64,000 nt of DNA from positions 18,600,547 through 18,664,546 of the forward strand of contig CM026556.1 in NCBI GenBank assembly GCA_015143295.1, in the 5' to 3' direction. The notes beneath the pieces are model-generated. The model searched no databases. It saw only the letters and a list, made by a program, of their open reading frames with translations, and had not been told where the DNA came from. Positions 34,255 to 46,545 of the stretch are shown here, piece by piece. Numbering within the stretch: position 1 is the first letter of the stretch; each line of letters opens with the position of its first letter. Source of the DNA: Tetracentron sinense (taxonomy: Eukaryota; Streptophyta; Magnoliopsida; Trochodendrales; Trochodendraceae). Position numbers and translations under genes: made by a program.

Positions 34255-36657
34255 TTGTCTCTTGCATTTAGGTTTCAGGTTCATTAGCCTCTCATGCATC
34301 ACATATAGTACTAGGACACCTAGCTAGTGCATGCCCACTTGTAGTGGGAAGAGTTGTCAACCAAGAATGGACCCCACACCATTCACCAAGGACTGAGAGT
34401 CCCTCAACAATCGCCCGCATAGAGGCTAGTATGGAAACCCATAATACCAATATCCGATTATCTATCCTTAAGACCTCCCTTCATAACGACCAATATTTAG
34501 AGGAGGAAAAAAGGGTCCCGTAATGTTGGTATAGGTAGAGACCGAGGCTTAGGCCATGGAAGAGAGCGAGATTACCATCGCCCTGTCGAGTATCAGGATC
34601 CATATGGTTCGGATGAAAGACATGTGAGATCCATCAAGACTGAGGCTTCGAGCTTTAATGGTCAACTCGACCCAAAGGCCTTTCTTGATTGGTTAGCAGA
34701 CATGGACCACTACTTCAAGTGGTATGAAATGTCTGAATGTAGTAGAGTTAGGTTTGCCAAATGGAAACTGGTGGGCCAAGCAAAACTCTTCTAGATCAAT
34801 GTTGTGAGAATAAATGAACAATCAGGTAAGGACCCAATTGTCCAAACTTTCCAGTGGCCTGAAATGAAAGAGAAGCTCAAAGAGAAATATCTTCCTCTAA
34901 CCTATCGTGAGAAACTCATGGGTCAGTGGCAATCCCTTCGGCAATACTTTATGTCTGCCACTGATTACATTGCAAAATTTGATGAACTTATGATGCGTTG
35001 TAATGTAAGGGAGGACCCTCTAGTCACACTTTCTAGGTTCAGAATGGGCCTCCACCTAGAGATCCAGAGAGAGCTTATCCCTCATTATATCAGCACCTTA
35101 GAGCATGCCTATCAACTAGTGCAAGAGCTAGAGCGGTATCCGAAACCGCAATTTACTAGGCAATTTGATTCTCGCAATCCTACCAGCAGGTCCACTCCCC
35201 CTATGGAGCTACCATTAGCTCTTGGGTCGCTTGTGGAGCTACCACAAGCACCCGAGTCCCTTGTGGAGCTTCCACCAACTCTTGAGTCCCTAGCGGAGCT
35301 TCCACCAGCTCCTGAGTCCCTTGTGGAGCTACCATCAGTCCCTAAGTCCCCTGTGGAGCTACCCTAAGCTCCCGTTTGTGGAGCTTCCAATAGCTCTTGA
35401 GTCTTTTGGGGAGCTTCCACCAGCCCCTAAATCCCTTCTGGAGATACCATCAGGTCTAGAATCCCTTGTGGAGAATGCATCAGTCCTTGAGTCATTTGTA
35501 GAGCTACCACTACCTATGGTGCCAGTAATCCCTGAATTTCAGGAGGTTTTCCCTAAGGATGTTCCAAATGAGTTTTCACCCATTTGTGACATCCAGCACA
35601 CACTAGGTCACATTATCATAAGTCATCAGAGTGAGTCCATAAAGTCCTTTGCACAACAAATTCATGATTTGCAAGATGGGATCGGAGAACGAATTGTAGT
35701 CAATCATAAAACTTACAAAATATTTGTTGATTCACATCATTATTGTAAAGAGCTTCAAGTGAGAGATTATGTGATGACAACGGTATCTCATGCTCGTAGT
35801 GTTGGACCACAAAGATCTTGAAGTGGGTTATTCCTAATGGATATGTGGTGGACTTTCCACTTGACATGGGTACTAGCACAATATTCAATGTGGAGGACCT
35901 TGTTCTTTTCAGAGGTCCAGTAGCATCACCTACTAACCCATATGATAGTCCACATAATGACTTTTATGATGAGCTTAGTCCGGACTCACCCTTCACCTCA
36001 GACCCACCTCCCCCAAACCCGCCTCTCCCAGACCTACCTCCTCTTCGTGATAACCCCCATATTGATCCTATTCCATACCCACCTTCCCTAGACCCACCTC
36101 CCTGACATTGCCTCCTAGTCTAGACTCATTATTTTCCTCAGTTTCACTTCCACTATTATTGCCTCCTTCATTTTCATTGCCTCAATTACTCATGTCTAGA
36201 AGTACAGAAGAGGTAGAGGATGTCTTGGAAGTTCACATGGTTTCCATTAGACATTGGAAACATCACAAGTATCTTGCCAAGTGGAAATACCGACCGGGAT
36301 GAATCACGTCAAAGACAGATTGTATGTGGCATTCACGACGGATCACGCAGGATGAGTTGTAGCGACTTGTTGACTTCTTGGACCAGTATGACAGTTTTAT
36401 TTCGCCTGTGGCAAAATCTTCTCAGCCGAAGAGAGTTGATGCAGACATTAGAGCATCTAGTGTGCGAGTGTATGAGCGAAGGAGGAGGAGAGGCTCTATA
36501 CATGTTTCCTTGTGAATGGATGACATGTACATGGGGTTGATTCGAGCTTTTGATGGATGATTTGGAGCATTGAAGGCCTCATGTGAACATAAGATTCATC
36601 ATGAAGACCCCACATTGGGAAGATGTGCACATGGGAAGAATTCAGCATGTCTCTTTA
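34255..36657 (+). mobile_element. Older Ty3/gypsy chromovirus remnant: gag, and integrase tail with chromodomain
   Basis: Parts visible are gag (about 34,600-35,190; KEKYLPLTYREKLMGQWQSL is characteristic of plant gypsy gag), a repeat-bearing linker (35,203-35,519), a pol-start-like stretch (EFQEVFPKDVPNEFSP, about 35,535), the integrase C-terminus (NHKTYKIFVDSHHYCKELQV, about 35,700; TSTIFNVEDLVLFRGP, about 35,874) and a chromodomain-like segment (VEDVLEVHMVSIRHWKHHKY, about 36,213). The catalytic middle of pol is not seen. It is broken. The Tekay-like element inserted at its left side, so it is the older of the two. Confidence 0.85.
35203..35519 (+). repeat. 30-bp minisatellite coding a 10-residue repeat (VELPPAPESL type)
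   Basis: Ten to eleven units of about 30 bp (gtggagctaccaccagctcc plus gagtccctt, with variants) follow each other within the gag-to-pol linker of the gypsy remnant. They read as a proline- and glutamate-rich decapeptide repeat. Unit-to-unit differences are spread throughout, so the array is not recent. Confidence 0.9.
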
Positions 36658-38035
36658 TGTTTAGCAGTTTAATTTGGGCTTTTATAAGGCCCAAATTAGG
36701 CCCTATATGTAGTACTAGTGAGTTATAATGTTAGTTTAAGTAATTGAGGGTATTTTAGTCTTATTACAAGTTATTAGGTTTTTATTATGTTTTAATCTTT
36801 GTCAACGATTAGTTTAATGGCCTAGATTTCGTAAGAAGTTTTAAGAGCCTTTTATAGATAGTTGCAAAGACTGTTGTATGAGATACAAAATTTTTATGAA
36901 TGAAATATGAGAGTTTTTTGGCTTTTATAATCTCCTATGATGGGAATGGTGTGATGTCAGCCTTGGAGTGATTCCAAGGTAATCTTATCTACTTTCTTCT
37001 TCTCTATCTCTCATTCTTTCTCTCAAATCACTATTCACGTATTACTGTTCATGGTACTATTCACGGATTTCTATTCACAACAATCTATTCTCTGTCTTAT
37101 TATTTTCTTTGAAGAATCCTAATCCAAAAAAACCTAATCCAAGAACCCTAATCCCAAAAACCTAATCCAAAGCCCTTAGCCCTTATCCTTTAGTGTTACA
37201 GCCACCAAATCTTCCCCCATACCTGTCCCCATTGTTGTCCAGCAATTCTAGGCATAGCCCTTCACTGCTACAGCTTTCCTAACCTTACCCTTGCTGTAAC
37301 ACTTATTCCCAGCCAACCCTATTGACTACCACAACCTCCCAGGCCTTCCCCAACCCTGCTGAACCTAACCTAGCCCTATTCCCTACCGCTGCACCTGCCC
37401 TACCCTTATTCCCCTACTGCCACAGCCCCTATAATCTGTCCATGTATTGCTGTTACAACCCCCAAACCTGTTTCCCCAGCAAATCCCAGCCTATTCGCTT
37501 GCTATCATACCAACCCTAACCTGTCACTAATCCAACCCAGCAATCCTACACTTACCCTATTGGAGCCATACCTCTTTTAATTAACTCAAAACCCTAAAAA
37601 AACAAAAAAATAAAAAACCCCAAAACCCTAACCTTAGATTTAGTACTTTACTCTACTTTTGCTGTTGGTTGTGTTAGTGAATTCCAAATGTAATTGAAAC
37701 CATACTTCACATGCATATGTCAATCCATAACCATTGTTGAGCCTAAAGTTGCTTTATTGAAATCCTCAATTGAACAAGGAAAACACATTGATTATTGAAC
37801 TAAAATCCCTAAGCAAGTTGAAGTTCTTACTTCTATTACGATCACCCAATCAGATTTGAATATTCATTATTGCGGGATTGTAACTTGACATAGGGTATTA
37901 CTAATTCCCTTTTGGGCTTTTTTTATTGTAATTGTGGAATCCGAACTAATTTTGTGATTTTCCTTATTACCACAATTCAATTTTGATCTCTCAATATCTC
38001 ATCCTAGGTTTATTGCATTGTCCTGCATCAAAAGG
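36658..38035 (+). mobile_element. Probable 3' LTR and UTR of the older gypsy remnant
   Basis: Non-coding sequence after the chromodomain. A possible start is TGTTTAGCAGTTTAATTTGG (36,658) and a possible end is TTGTCCTGCATCA (about 38,032). It contains C-rich text with repeated cctaatccaaaa and tgttacagc(c) motifs, as in the R/U5 parts of long gypsy LTRs. No target duplication or partner LTR was found, so the limits are tentative. Confidence 0.45.
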
Positions 38036-38284
38036 TTTATCCAAATTCTTCTAAGGGACACATGGCATTTTCCTATTGGCCTATCATCAATTTCCCTTAT
38101 TTAAGAGTATCTAGACATAGGAAAGGTATAGAATTCTACTAAATTAATTATTTTAATAACTATAAAGAAAAATGTATTACTTTTCTTTAAAATATATCAA
38201 GGGTATTTTGGCAATTTTCCAACTAGGTTATTATGGTTATTTTGAAAAAATTTAGAGGCGTTTTTTGGGGAAATCTCTTGTAGG

Positions 38285-39265
38285 CATGGTTTAAAATTCC
38301 AGTATGTACTGGCCGATACAGACCGATACGTATCCTGTTTGGAGCTAACCGGTAAACTGCAACGCTGAAAAAAAAAAACTACCCCGTATCGGACCGATAC
38401 GGGGGATTTTTCAGTTAATTTTTTTTCTCGTTCTATTTATACTAAGATTTACAACACAAACCCGATACACACAACTTATTTACATAAAATATTATTTAAG
38501 CAAATACTAAATAGTTCTAAATTAATTTTACTTTCATTTACTTATAATATTTATTTGTGAATAAGGTTATACCCCCATTTGAATTCAATAAAAATTATTC
38601 TAGATTCAAATTCCTGAAGAATAAAAGTCAACTTTCAACTTCAAGAACAAAATCTTATTTTTTGCACTTTTTACAAATTCAATCAAAATTTCAACTTTTA
38701 AAAAGTAAAATATTTCTCAAATATTAAAATTTCATAAATTTTACTATACCAAATCATTACTAAACCCCAAACGTCCGACAAAAAGAATAATATTTTAGTC
38801 TTTAAACATATTTTCATCTATAGGGTTAAAAAGTCAACTAACAGTGTAACATTTCAGCATAAAAAGACTTCCATTCAAGCTTATAATTTATGGTTATAAT
38901 ATAATATATTCTTATTTAACTCATTGATTGTAAGGTTTTAATATCTAGATTTTGTTTCCTATACTTGGCTAAGTGACTATGGTTTGTATTTTCATATCTA
39001 TTTATCAGCATGCGCCTTTTTTAACTTACAAAATTTTTAACTCTCTTATGTATTATTATAAACATAGTTGGGGGCCTTCATTAGTTTATATTTGCATTAA
39101 AAGAAGTTTTATGCAAGGTATCCAAGTTTTTTCTTACGTATCCAAGCGTTTCTTAGCATATCCTAATTTTTTCTGTTGTATTCATCTGATACGGTCCGAT
39201 AAGCCGATACGTATCCTGTTTGGGACTTAGCAACACGGCACCCGATACCGATATTTTGAACCATG
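38285..39265. mobile_element. TIR DNA element rich in (CC)GATACGTATC motifs, hAT-like
   Basis: The ends are inverted: CATGGTTTAAAATTCCAGTA on the left, and CATGGTTCAAAATATCGGTA as the complement of the right end. The subterminal motif ccgatacgtatcctgttt occurs near both ends (about 38,322 and 39,200). It is 981 bp, AT-rich inside and non-coding. The 8 bases on the two sides do not match, so the hAT assignment rests on the terminus style only. Confidence 0.65.
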
Positions 39266-39917
39266 ATTTTTCTCTCAAGCTTAATGAGTCGTGTAAGCCT
39301 CATGGGAGTTCAAATTTGGGTATTTAAATAATTCTCACCTACTCCTAAAGGTGCATTAGCTGCTATGCTCCCCATACCCTTTGGCGATATTATGAAATAA
39401 CTAGTTACATAATTGGTTGTTTCATAATCGCTCATGACAGGTTGAACCAAACACTAATAGTGATATAACAATCCCTTTGGTCTATCCTCAAGTCCAACCA
39501 ACCCCATCCTATCACTAAGCTACTGATTGCAGAAGAATGATATGCATCTCGTGAGGATGTCATCCATAACTAATAAAGTTGAATGTCTTAGCAATATCAT
39601 ACCATGCCAAAGAAATAAAATGAATGTTGTCAAATGAAATGATTAAAGCAACAGAAGGGAAAAATTGAAAAAAAGCCCCCTACAAATTCCAAGAATATAA
39701 GGTATCTCAGATTATCAAATACAATCACAAGAGAACAAGAAAAAAATATACAGGTAAATCAAACAATTTTTAGGAAAAGAGTATAACCATATAAGAGATC
39801 AAGACTTTACGTTTCCTATTAATAAAATTTCCAACAATACTTTTGGTTTTTTTTTGCATACAAATGGATATCAAACACAAAGTATAAGTAGGAAAGTATA
39901 ATTGGCAAGAAGACTAC
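39266..39917. other. Intronic DNA, no gene seen
   Basis: It lies downstream (minus strand) of the deacetylase exon and is AT-rich. I looked for the next deacetylase exon (the GSGPTYAT region) on the minus strand here and did not find it. Confidence 0.45.
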
Positions 39918-40019
39918 CTTCTCAAGACCAGATACATAAGCTCTTGCATGAACACTAGCAATGTCATCTACAGAAGCAGGACTAAAATTTTGAAGTTCAA
40001 TGACCTCTGAGCCACGGTG
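39918..40019 (-). CDS. HDA14: Histone deacetylase (HDA14-like) exon
   Basis: A 102-nt phase-0 exon on the minus strand is bounded by a tag acceptor and a GT donor (AAG/gtagtctt). It encodes 34 residues beginning HRGSEVIELQNFSP and continuing VDDIASVHARAYVSGLEK. In plant HDA14-type deacetylases this segment directly follows ...ALE-ELT(P/S)K, the end of the exon at 55,115-55,189. So the two exons are consecutive, in phase and in the right minus-strand order, separated by about 15.1 kb of intron. It belongs to the N-terminal part of the arginase/deacetylase fold, before the catalytic HH/HGNG motifs, which are not seen in this window. Whether the gene still works cannot be told from two exons. 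Confidence 0.7.
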
Positions 40020-40504
40020 CTATGAAATATATAAAAATAAAAGCATTATTATACGAAACTTTTTCATCACAGAATATTTCATTCATAAAGTTCTATAGAA
40101 AAACATTAGAAACGAAATTAGGTCAAGGAGAGTTCCATTGAACATTGGGATTCTGATAAAGAAAGAATAAGATCATGACAAAAGACAGGTGAATAATTAA
40201 TAACTTAATATTTAGTCCAGTATGTGGACTCATCTCACATCTTTACTGGTTCAAAACAAAATTTGAAGTAAGGCTTGTCATTTACAGAGTAATATAAAAA
40301 TATTTAAAAAATCTTCAGTTCACTCTTCCCATTATATACCAACATGCTGGCTAATATGCAGTTACTATTGTCAATAAATGCAAATTGTGATATCCAAATG
40401 ATGATGAACAACCCATCACACTATCAGTTACTAATGTCATTCTACTATTTCGATCAACACGTGTGAAGTACATGCAGGGCATGAGTGTCATCCAGCACAT
40501 CAAT
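40020..40504. other. Intronic DNA, no feature seen
   Basis: AT-rich non-coding sequence between the deacetylase exon and the solo LTR. Confidence 0.5.
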
Positions 40505-41010
40505 TATTGAGAATTATCTTGAATCTGGGTATCTCGCTCGAGCGAGATTAATGCTCGCTCGAGCGAAAGGGGTCTGTTTCATCTGTGCTAAACCCATAGC
40601 CAACTCGCTCAAATCGAGTCTGGGTTGGCTCGAGCGAGTTCTGGCGTTTTTCTTCTGTTTTTTGGGAAACTCCTATTTTGAGTAGGACTCCGTTTCCAAT
40701 TGGGTTTCTACCGTCTATGTAAGTGTATATTCGGTTTAGGGTTTGAAAAGAGATAACATAGTGAGAACAAAGAAGATTTGTGTGAGCTTTGGGAAAGCTT
40801 TTTGGGTTGTCTTCTTCGTTGCTCCTCTTTTGGAATCTTCTCCATTATAGTGAAGGTTTTGGAATTGGTTTCAATCATAGACGTCCATTGGTTGGTGAAC
40901 CATGTATATCTCGTTTATTGTAGTGGTCTATCTTTCTTATATTTTTCTCTTCACTTTCTCGTTATTATTTTGCATTGTCGTCGATCCCATTATCGCGTTT
41001 CTGCACAACA
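40505..41010 (+). mobile_element. 506-bp solo LTR with CTCGAGCGAG palindromes
   Basis: It runs from TATTGAGAATTATCTTGAA to TTTCTGCACAACA and is flanked by the perfect 5-bp duplication tcaat (40,500-40,504, 41,011-41,015). The start reads TA where LTRs normally have TG, a plausible C-to-T (opposite-strand) decay of TGTTGAG-type copia ends. Near its 5' end it has tandem palindromes ctcgctcgagcgag. No internal part is present, so it is a solo LTR. Assignment to copia is by length and style. Confidence 0.7.
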
Positions 41011-41015
41011 TCAAT

Positions 41016-44000
41016 GGTACGGGCTGAATCTGTGAAGACCACAAATTCAGCATATCTCGTAGCAGGGTTTCATCCAATGTCACAAGTGTAGCATAAGGAT
41101 AGGAAAGAGGTAAGCCCTATCTTCTGAAGGTTTCTTCTCCTGTTGTTGAACTTTAGAGTTTGCTTGTAAAATAGTGGAGGGACCGTCTTTCAGCACGCCA
41201 ATAAGTGGTTTTTTTGCTCCATGTAGATGGATGTATTGTGCAGGTCCATTAGCAACACAACTAAGAAAACCAATAACGCCAAGATTACCTATATTGCAAA
41301 CATATTGGCTAACTTTTTAGAAGATGTAGACAGCATACATATTTGGCTACTATTTTGCACCAAAAATACAAACAGCCTAGACCGAGCAACACCCTGCACA
41401 CAACATGCAATTTTACCAAACCGGACCACAAAGCAAAAACACTTGGATTTTAATTATTCATATTTCCTTTTACATTTCGATAACCTCAATTTGTATATGT
41501 CATGTATCATGTATTCATCTAAACTTCTGTGGTAAATACAACATAGGGCCATTGTTTAAAGTCTTAGGGGTTATGGTTTCTTCCGTGTGTATCATATGAG
41601 TAAGATGGAACCCAATTTCTCTAAGAGGAAACCGTTATAGCTTTTGCATTTTGATTATTAGGAGCTTATATTCTGTTAGTACTTTAGCTCATAGACTTTT
41701 TATGTTTAAAAGATTACATGGCAGTCCATCAGATTTAAGGCTTGCTTTCTTAGGTTTTAGGAAATTCACCTTCCTTAACCGCAAGGAGGGGGATGCCCAA
41801 AGCAAGGCTAGTGACTGGAGTGAAGTCGTAACCGGCGGTATGTTTCTCTCTCTCTCTCAATGTCGCTCGATTCTTTGTTTGTACTCTCTCTCCTCTTCTC
41901 CATGTTTCTGCAACAAAGAACTCTGCAATCTCCTCAAGAACTTGAAAACCTCTCACTCAACCTCTTTGAATCCGAGAACTACTCTTTCTACCACTATGTT
42001 AGTAAGAGGCTTGGAAATACTAAGAAACCTAGAAATTAGAACCATAAGAGTAAGAGCAGCCTTTCAATTATTTCAGATTGTTCGGAATTAATACAAATCA
42101 AATTAGATGGAGCGAAGAAATAGAATGGGGGTGCTATGTACATTACAGATATGGAATTTTTAAAATTTCTATCCCTTTGGAGCTCAGGTTTATAGAAAAT
42201 AAGCTAACGGAATTTCCAAGTGTAGTCGAAATACTACCTGATGAATTTGATTCAGAAAGATCCAACTCGACAAGGTTTTTCAATTTACAATGTGGCAAGG
42301 AACCAGTCAAAGCACTGTGAATTTATTACAGGAAATCAAAATAGATGAAAGACCAATAACTTGTTTCAGTAGGGTGCCATTACGATTATTTTGAGGAAGG
42401 TTCAATACTGAATTTTCACAGTTTCCAAGATGTGGAGGCATGCCTCCAAGTCAACTGTTTTCTCCTCAATGGAGATGGTTCAACAGGGTTAGGTTATCAT
42501 GTGAACATGGACTTTGCCCTGATTAATCTGTTTCTGTATGAATGCAAATTTTGCAACCTATAAAGCATCCAGGGGTAATAGCAGGATTATTGCACGTGAA
42601 TTAGTTATACACCATACCTCCAAAAAAAATACAGCACATGAAGAGAATGAGAATTCTTATGGGAAAAATACAGAAAATGAACCCTACTCAGAGTGGAAGG
42701 GGGAAGAAAAGAGCCACAATAATAATAAAACTGATAGAGATAGAAAGGATCCTACAACGAGAGCTGGGGTTCTAATAGGAAAAGACGAAGATAGAGAAAA
42801 ACAGAACAAATGGTTATCTTCTCTATCTATCATCACCATCATCATCGTCCAAGATTTATCCCAAATAAGATAACTGAGATTAAAAACTGAAAAAGCATTA
42901 ATAAGAGCAGAATGTCATGCAAAAATCAGGAGCATAGCTAACTACCCTAGTGAAGTAATGAATGTTAAATAAGCATGCAAAAGAAAAATGGATTATTGTC
43001 TTAGAGAAAAAAAAAAAGAAGAAGAAAAAATAGATGTTGGGGAGAGAGAGAGGATTTGGCATTCTCCTGTTCTTTGACAGTACAAAAGTCCCCAAAACCC
43101 TGGACATTTTATTTTTTACATTTTTCTTCAGGATTAAGGGAATAGCTCCAGACATTACATGAAATCAGTTTTATTTATTTGTTTGTTTTGTAATATCTAA
43201 CTTTAGGAAGTCTTGAGCAGCCGCCTTTCTCACTATCATTTTAGGGCCACTGGGCGACTGTACCATAATGGGTGCCTTCCTAGACCCCGATGCAGGTGTT
43301 AGTCCCTGCTAGGTGAAGTGGTCCCCTAGCCATTGCGTACAACGTGTTGACTAAACTGGTGAAAACAAAAGGAATGGAAAATGAACAAGAAAGATACACA
43401 AATGGTAGGGAAGAAAACTGGGATCAAAACGTAAGATAATTTTCTTGGATGTTGATCTAGATCGGAACTTTGGTTCTCTTTTTTTCTTCCCAACATCTAG
43501 ATCTGGAAAAGAATATGTACTAGGGGTAGGAGCTGAGTTTAGAAAAGGATTGAATCGGACAAGCTACATTTTAAGAACTGAATTCCAGGTCTATGTGCCA
43601 AAGAACTCTTTCTACATCAAAATGAATGGAAATCTGGTTCTGCATCGAAGCATTAAAAAAAGGACTACCCGCAGCATGAGAATAGGATGAGTTGGCCAAC
43701 ATGTGAGACACTCTTTTTGCCCACCACCTCAGCTGCCACATTTAAGAAGACTTGCCCATCCAAAACCCTGTGATGGGCAGGCTCTCATGTGCTTGCCTCT
43801 TTAGCCTCTCATGAGGCAAGTTTCAGCCCCAGTAGCCCCTTTGAATGGTCGTGGATGTGGGAAAAGTACATGTGGCAAATCCAGATGGCCAACTATTAGA
43901 TGGACTTTCTGGATCAACCATATCACCCCTCCACGTGGTAAAATAGGAGTCTCCTCCAGTGGAAAGTTCCAAACTGGCCATCCAGAAAACCTTTTTACAC

Positions 44001-45059
44001 ACACATATCGAGAATTCATATATCTATATAATGACAAAAAAAAAATTTTGATGAATATAAATATGATTTCTCTATACCATTATTAGTTTAAAATAGTGCA
44101 GAAATATTTAAATGAAGATAACTTAAGAAAACAAGTAGGTCATCAATCCATGCTTTTTCTATCGGTAAAGTGCAGCCTATAGTAATAATAAAGTAAAGAT
44201 ACATAAGAGAGTTCACTGATCAGTAAACATAGATAAAAAGGAAAGAAATTAAGAAAATACCACGTCCTACCCAGTAGACCATGCTAATAGAACTGCACTG
44301 AACAGAAAGCAATCTAAATCTAGATCATCAAATCATTCCTAATCGAACACCGTGAATGAAATAACTCGGAAATTTGAATTCAAATTTTCACTTGTGTATA
44401 AAAGACATTGTCGAAAACCATTTATTCCCTTCCGCCTAAACACACCAACAAATACACCAGGAAGCATTTTCGACATAACATTTAACAAAGATCTAAATCT
44501 CTCATAGACAAGCTGTAGATAAAGTCCCAGAACCCAAAAGAATAATACCCACTGCATCCCTAGACTGCAGAGGAAATAGTCCTAGATCCTTTATCCGGGG
44601 GCTGCTGCTCTGGGGCATCCAATTCCTCTTCTTTCTTTTGCTGCTGATCTCACATCGAGAGCAGCTCCTTCTTGTTCAGGGTCATCAGATGAGAGATCTT
44701 CCCCCGACTCCGAGAAATCGGTCAAGCGGGGATCCTGACGTACCAGTAGGTACCAGAGGAGAACTTTATAGCACTTTTGGCCCTACCCTATAATGAAGGG
44801 CCCTATCTTGCATTCGAAAGCAGTTTCATGGATTTTTCGATTGACTGAAGTGATTCTTACTGACCGACTCGCTATTCTAATGTCTGGACCAGTAGAAATG
44901 AAAGCAATAGATGATCAAACCTTTCCCCCTCAGCCACAAAAAACATATGTTTGCTATTCTCTACTATATATTCTTCCAGTGGCCTGTTTTGAGGATTTTA
45001 TCATGGAGGTTGTTCAAAGGAAGAAAGAAATCTTGGATGGAACACCTAGTTTTCACACA
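41016..45059. other. About 4 kb without a supported gene
   Basis: Intronic or intergenic DNA upstream (minus strand) of the 39,918 exon. Open frames at 41,227-41,535, 41,651-42,091, 42,078-42,320 and 42,538-42,873 carry no recognisable domain and have transposon-like low complexity. An A-rich/GAA tract is at about 43,005-43,031. A minus-strand stretch near 44,570-44,730 reads as an acidic, glutamine-rich tail but is not continuous, so I do not call it. Confidence 0.45.
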
Positions 45060-45625
45060 ACTTGTTAAGAAAAAGGAAGACAAGATCTCACACTTGAAGA
45101 TTGATAAAAGGATTTCACTGAGAAACAGCCCTTGTTGGTGCATGATTGATGAATTCAGAAAGCTGGATCAGACATAAAGGGACCCACTCCCTACGAGATC
45201 ACAATGCCAATACTTGATGCAAAGATTGTTGTTCGCACAGACATCAAATCCTTAAGAGAAACTAGGCTACGTATTGCATGACCCTCATGTGTGATGGCTG
45301 GACTGAGCCAACAAGGTTGTGCTTGATCAACTTTCTCATCTACTACAATGGTAAGGTTGTCTTCCACAAATTGGTTGATGCATCTACTTACATTAAGGAC
45401 CATGTGTACCTATATCACCAGATGGATGATGTGATTAAGATGAGGAGGAGGAGTATGTGGTGCAGGTTGTCATGGACAATTTGGCTTCCTTCAAAGAAAG
45501 CTAGGGAGCCATTAACGACAAAGAGGAAACAGCTTTACTGAACACCATGTAAGGCCCATTGCATGGATTTTTAGCTAATGGATTTTGAGGATGTTCCCCT
45601 CAAGCAGGTCTCATAAATATCCATG
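45060..45625 (+). pseudogene. hAT-type transposase relic (DUF659 region)
   Basis: Plus-strand readings in changing frames carry the DUF659 signature of plant hAT-derived transposases: CTLMCDGWTEPTRLCLINFL near 45,280, VDASTYIKD near 45,378, a VVQVVMDN-like stretch near 45,455 and an LY-TPCKAHCMDF stretch near 45,535. The reading crosses frameshifts (for example between about 45,430 and 45,450) and stops (TGA at 45,539-45,541 where the family has Trp). No C-terminal dimerisation domain or terminal repeats were found. It is a dead fragment. Confidence 0.7.
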
Positions 45626-45689
45626 CAGATGGGTAATCCACACTTCCTGAGTATACAGTCGGTTGAGATGATGGAATACCAAGCTTGGT

Positions 45690-46333
45690 ACCACAATTAT
45701 ATGTCTAAGGCACAATATTGCAACCATATTTGGCACACATACAATGTACAATTGGGAACATATAATGAGCTTAATGTGCTGGAACTCAAAATGGTTAATA
45801 AAGACATGAGGTAAGTGGGCATACTCGCGAAGGTGGTCTTAAAGAGAGTAACTCTACTCCCATTGGAGAGGTACAGTGTTTTCAAAGCTGCCAACCTTCT
45901 ATCGACCCTTTCCACCACCTGCACCTAGTCCCAGACTGATTTAACATTTAACTGGATTCTAGAGGCATGCCCATATAATGTGGCAAATTTTCCTCTCCAA
46001 TAACCAAAATAACTCACCATCTCCTCTATTAGGAATCCCCCCGCCTACAAACATACCACTCTTGGAAAGATTTATTCTGATCCCAGACACCACTTCAAAA
46101 CATCTTAGGATGCAGCTCAGATACTCAATTTGCTCATTTGAAGCATTGCAGAGCACTAGGGTATCATCGGTGAACCGGAGATGAGAAACCATCAACCCCT
46201 CTCTTCCCACTTCAAATCACTCTATAATACCTTACTTCACTTCATTAACCATCCTACTTAAGGACTCTATGAAAATTATAAATAGGAAGGATGTTAATGG
46301 GTCACCATGCCCCAGGCCCCCCAAGCCCTTATA
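45690..46333 (-). mobile_element. L1-type LINE relic, reverse transcriptase C-terminal part
   Basis: Minus-strand readings contain SHLRFTDDTLVLC (the catalytic FADD box, here FTDD), RCFEVVSGIRINLSKS and, further on, RVDRRLAALKTLYLSNGSRV, the standard order after RT motif C in plant LINE ORF2. The frame shifts between the two parts (about 45,925-45,960). The relic is cut at 46,333 by the Ale-like copia LTR, whose insertion it predates. It is opposite in strand to the LINE fragment at 6641 and 53,978 and is a separate insertion. Confidence 0.8.
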
Positions 46334-46545
46334 TGATATTTCATGTTAATTATATTGTGTATTACGTGTCAAGTCATGTCTATTACACGTAATACACATA
46401 AGGATAAATGTGTAATTCCTCACTTTAGTAATAATATATAAAGGAGAGGAGAGATGGGAATCATAATCACAATCTCTATAATCCTTCTTTCTCTCTTTTC
46501 TCTTCTTCCTCTTTCTATTCTTTTTCTTCTTCTTCCTCTTTCTAC
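46334..46545 (+). mobile_element. 5' LTR of the Ale/Retrofit-like copia
   Basis: A short LTR beginning TGATATTTCATGTTAATT and ending at the primer-binding site ttggtatcagagcagg (46,546 onward, initiator tRNA-Met). A TATAAA-type box (tatataaagg, about 46,435) lies in the middle. About 212 bp is typical of Ale/Retrofit elements. It sits in the LINE relic at 45,690-46,333. Confidence 0.75.

Noticed and set aside
38277-39273. 8-bp target duplication for the TIR element
   Set aside because: The flanking octamers (cttgtagg and atttttct) do not match.
41041-41110. Minus-strand stretch reading YATL-TLDE, resembling the next deacetylase exon (GPTYAT-TTF)
   Set aside because: The preceding glycine-rich motif and clean splice sites are missing, and it lies at higher coordinates than the exon it should follow.
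44570-44730. Minus-strand acidic/glutamine-rich reading that could be a gene's last exon
   Set aside because: It is open only in short pieces of two frames, with no splice sites or known family.
6641-46333. The LINE pieces at 6641-7674 and 45,690-46,333 as parts of one insertion
   Set aside because: They are on opposite strands and each is bounded by other elements, so they are separate insertions.
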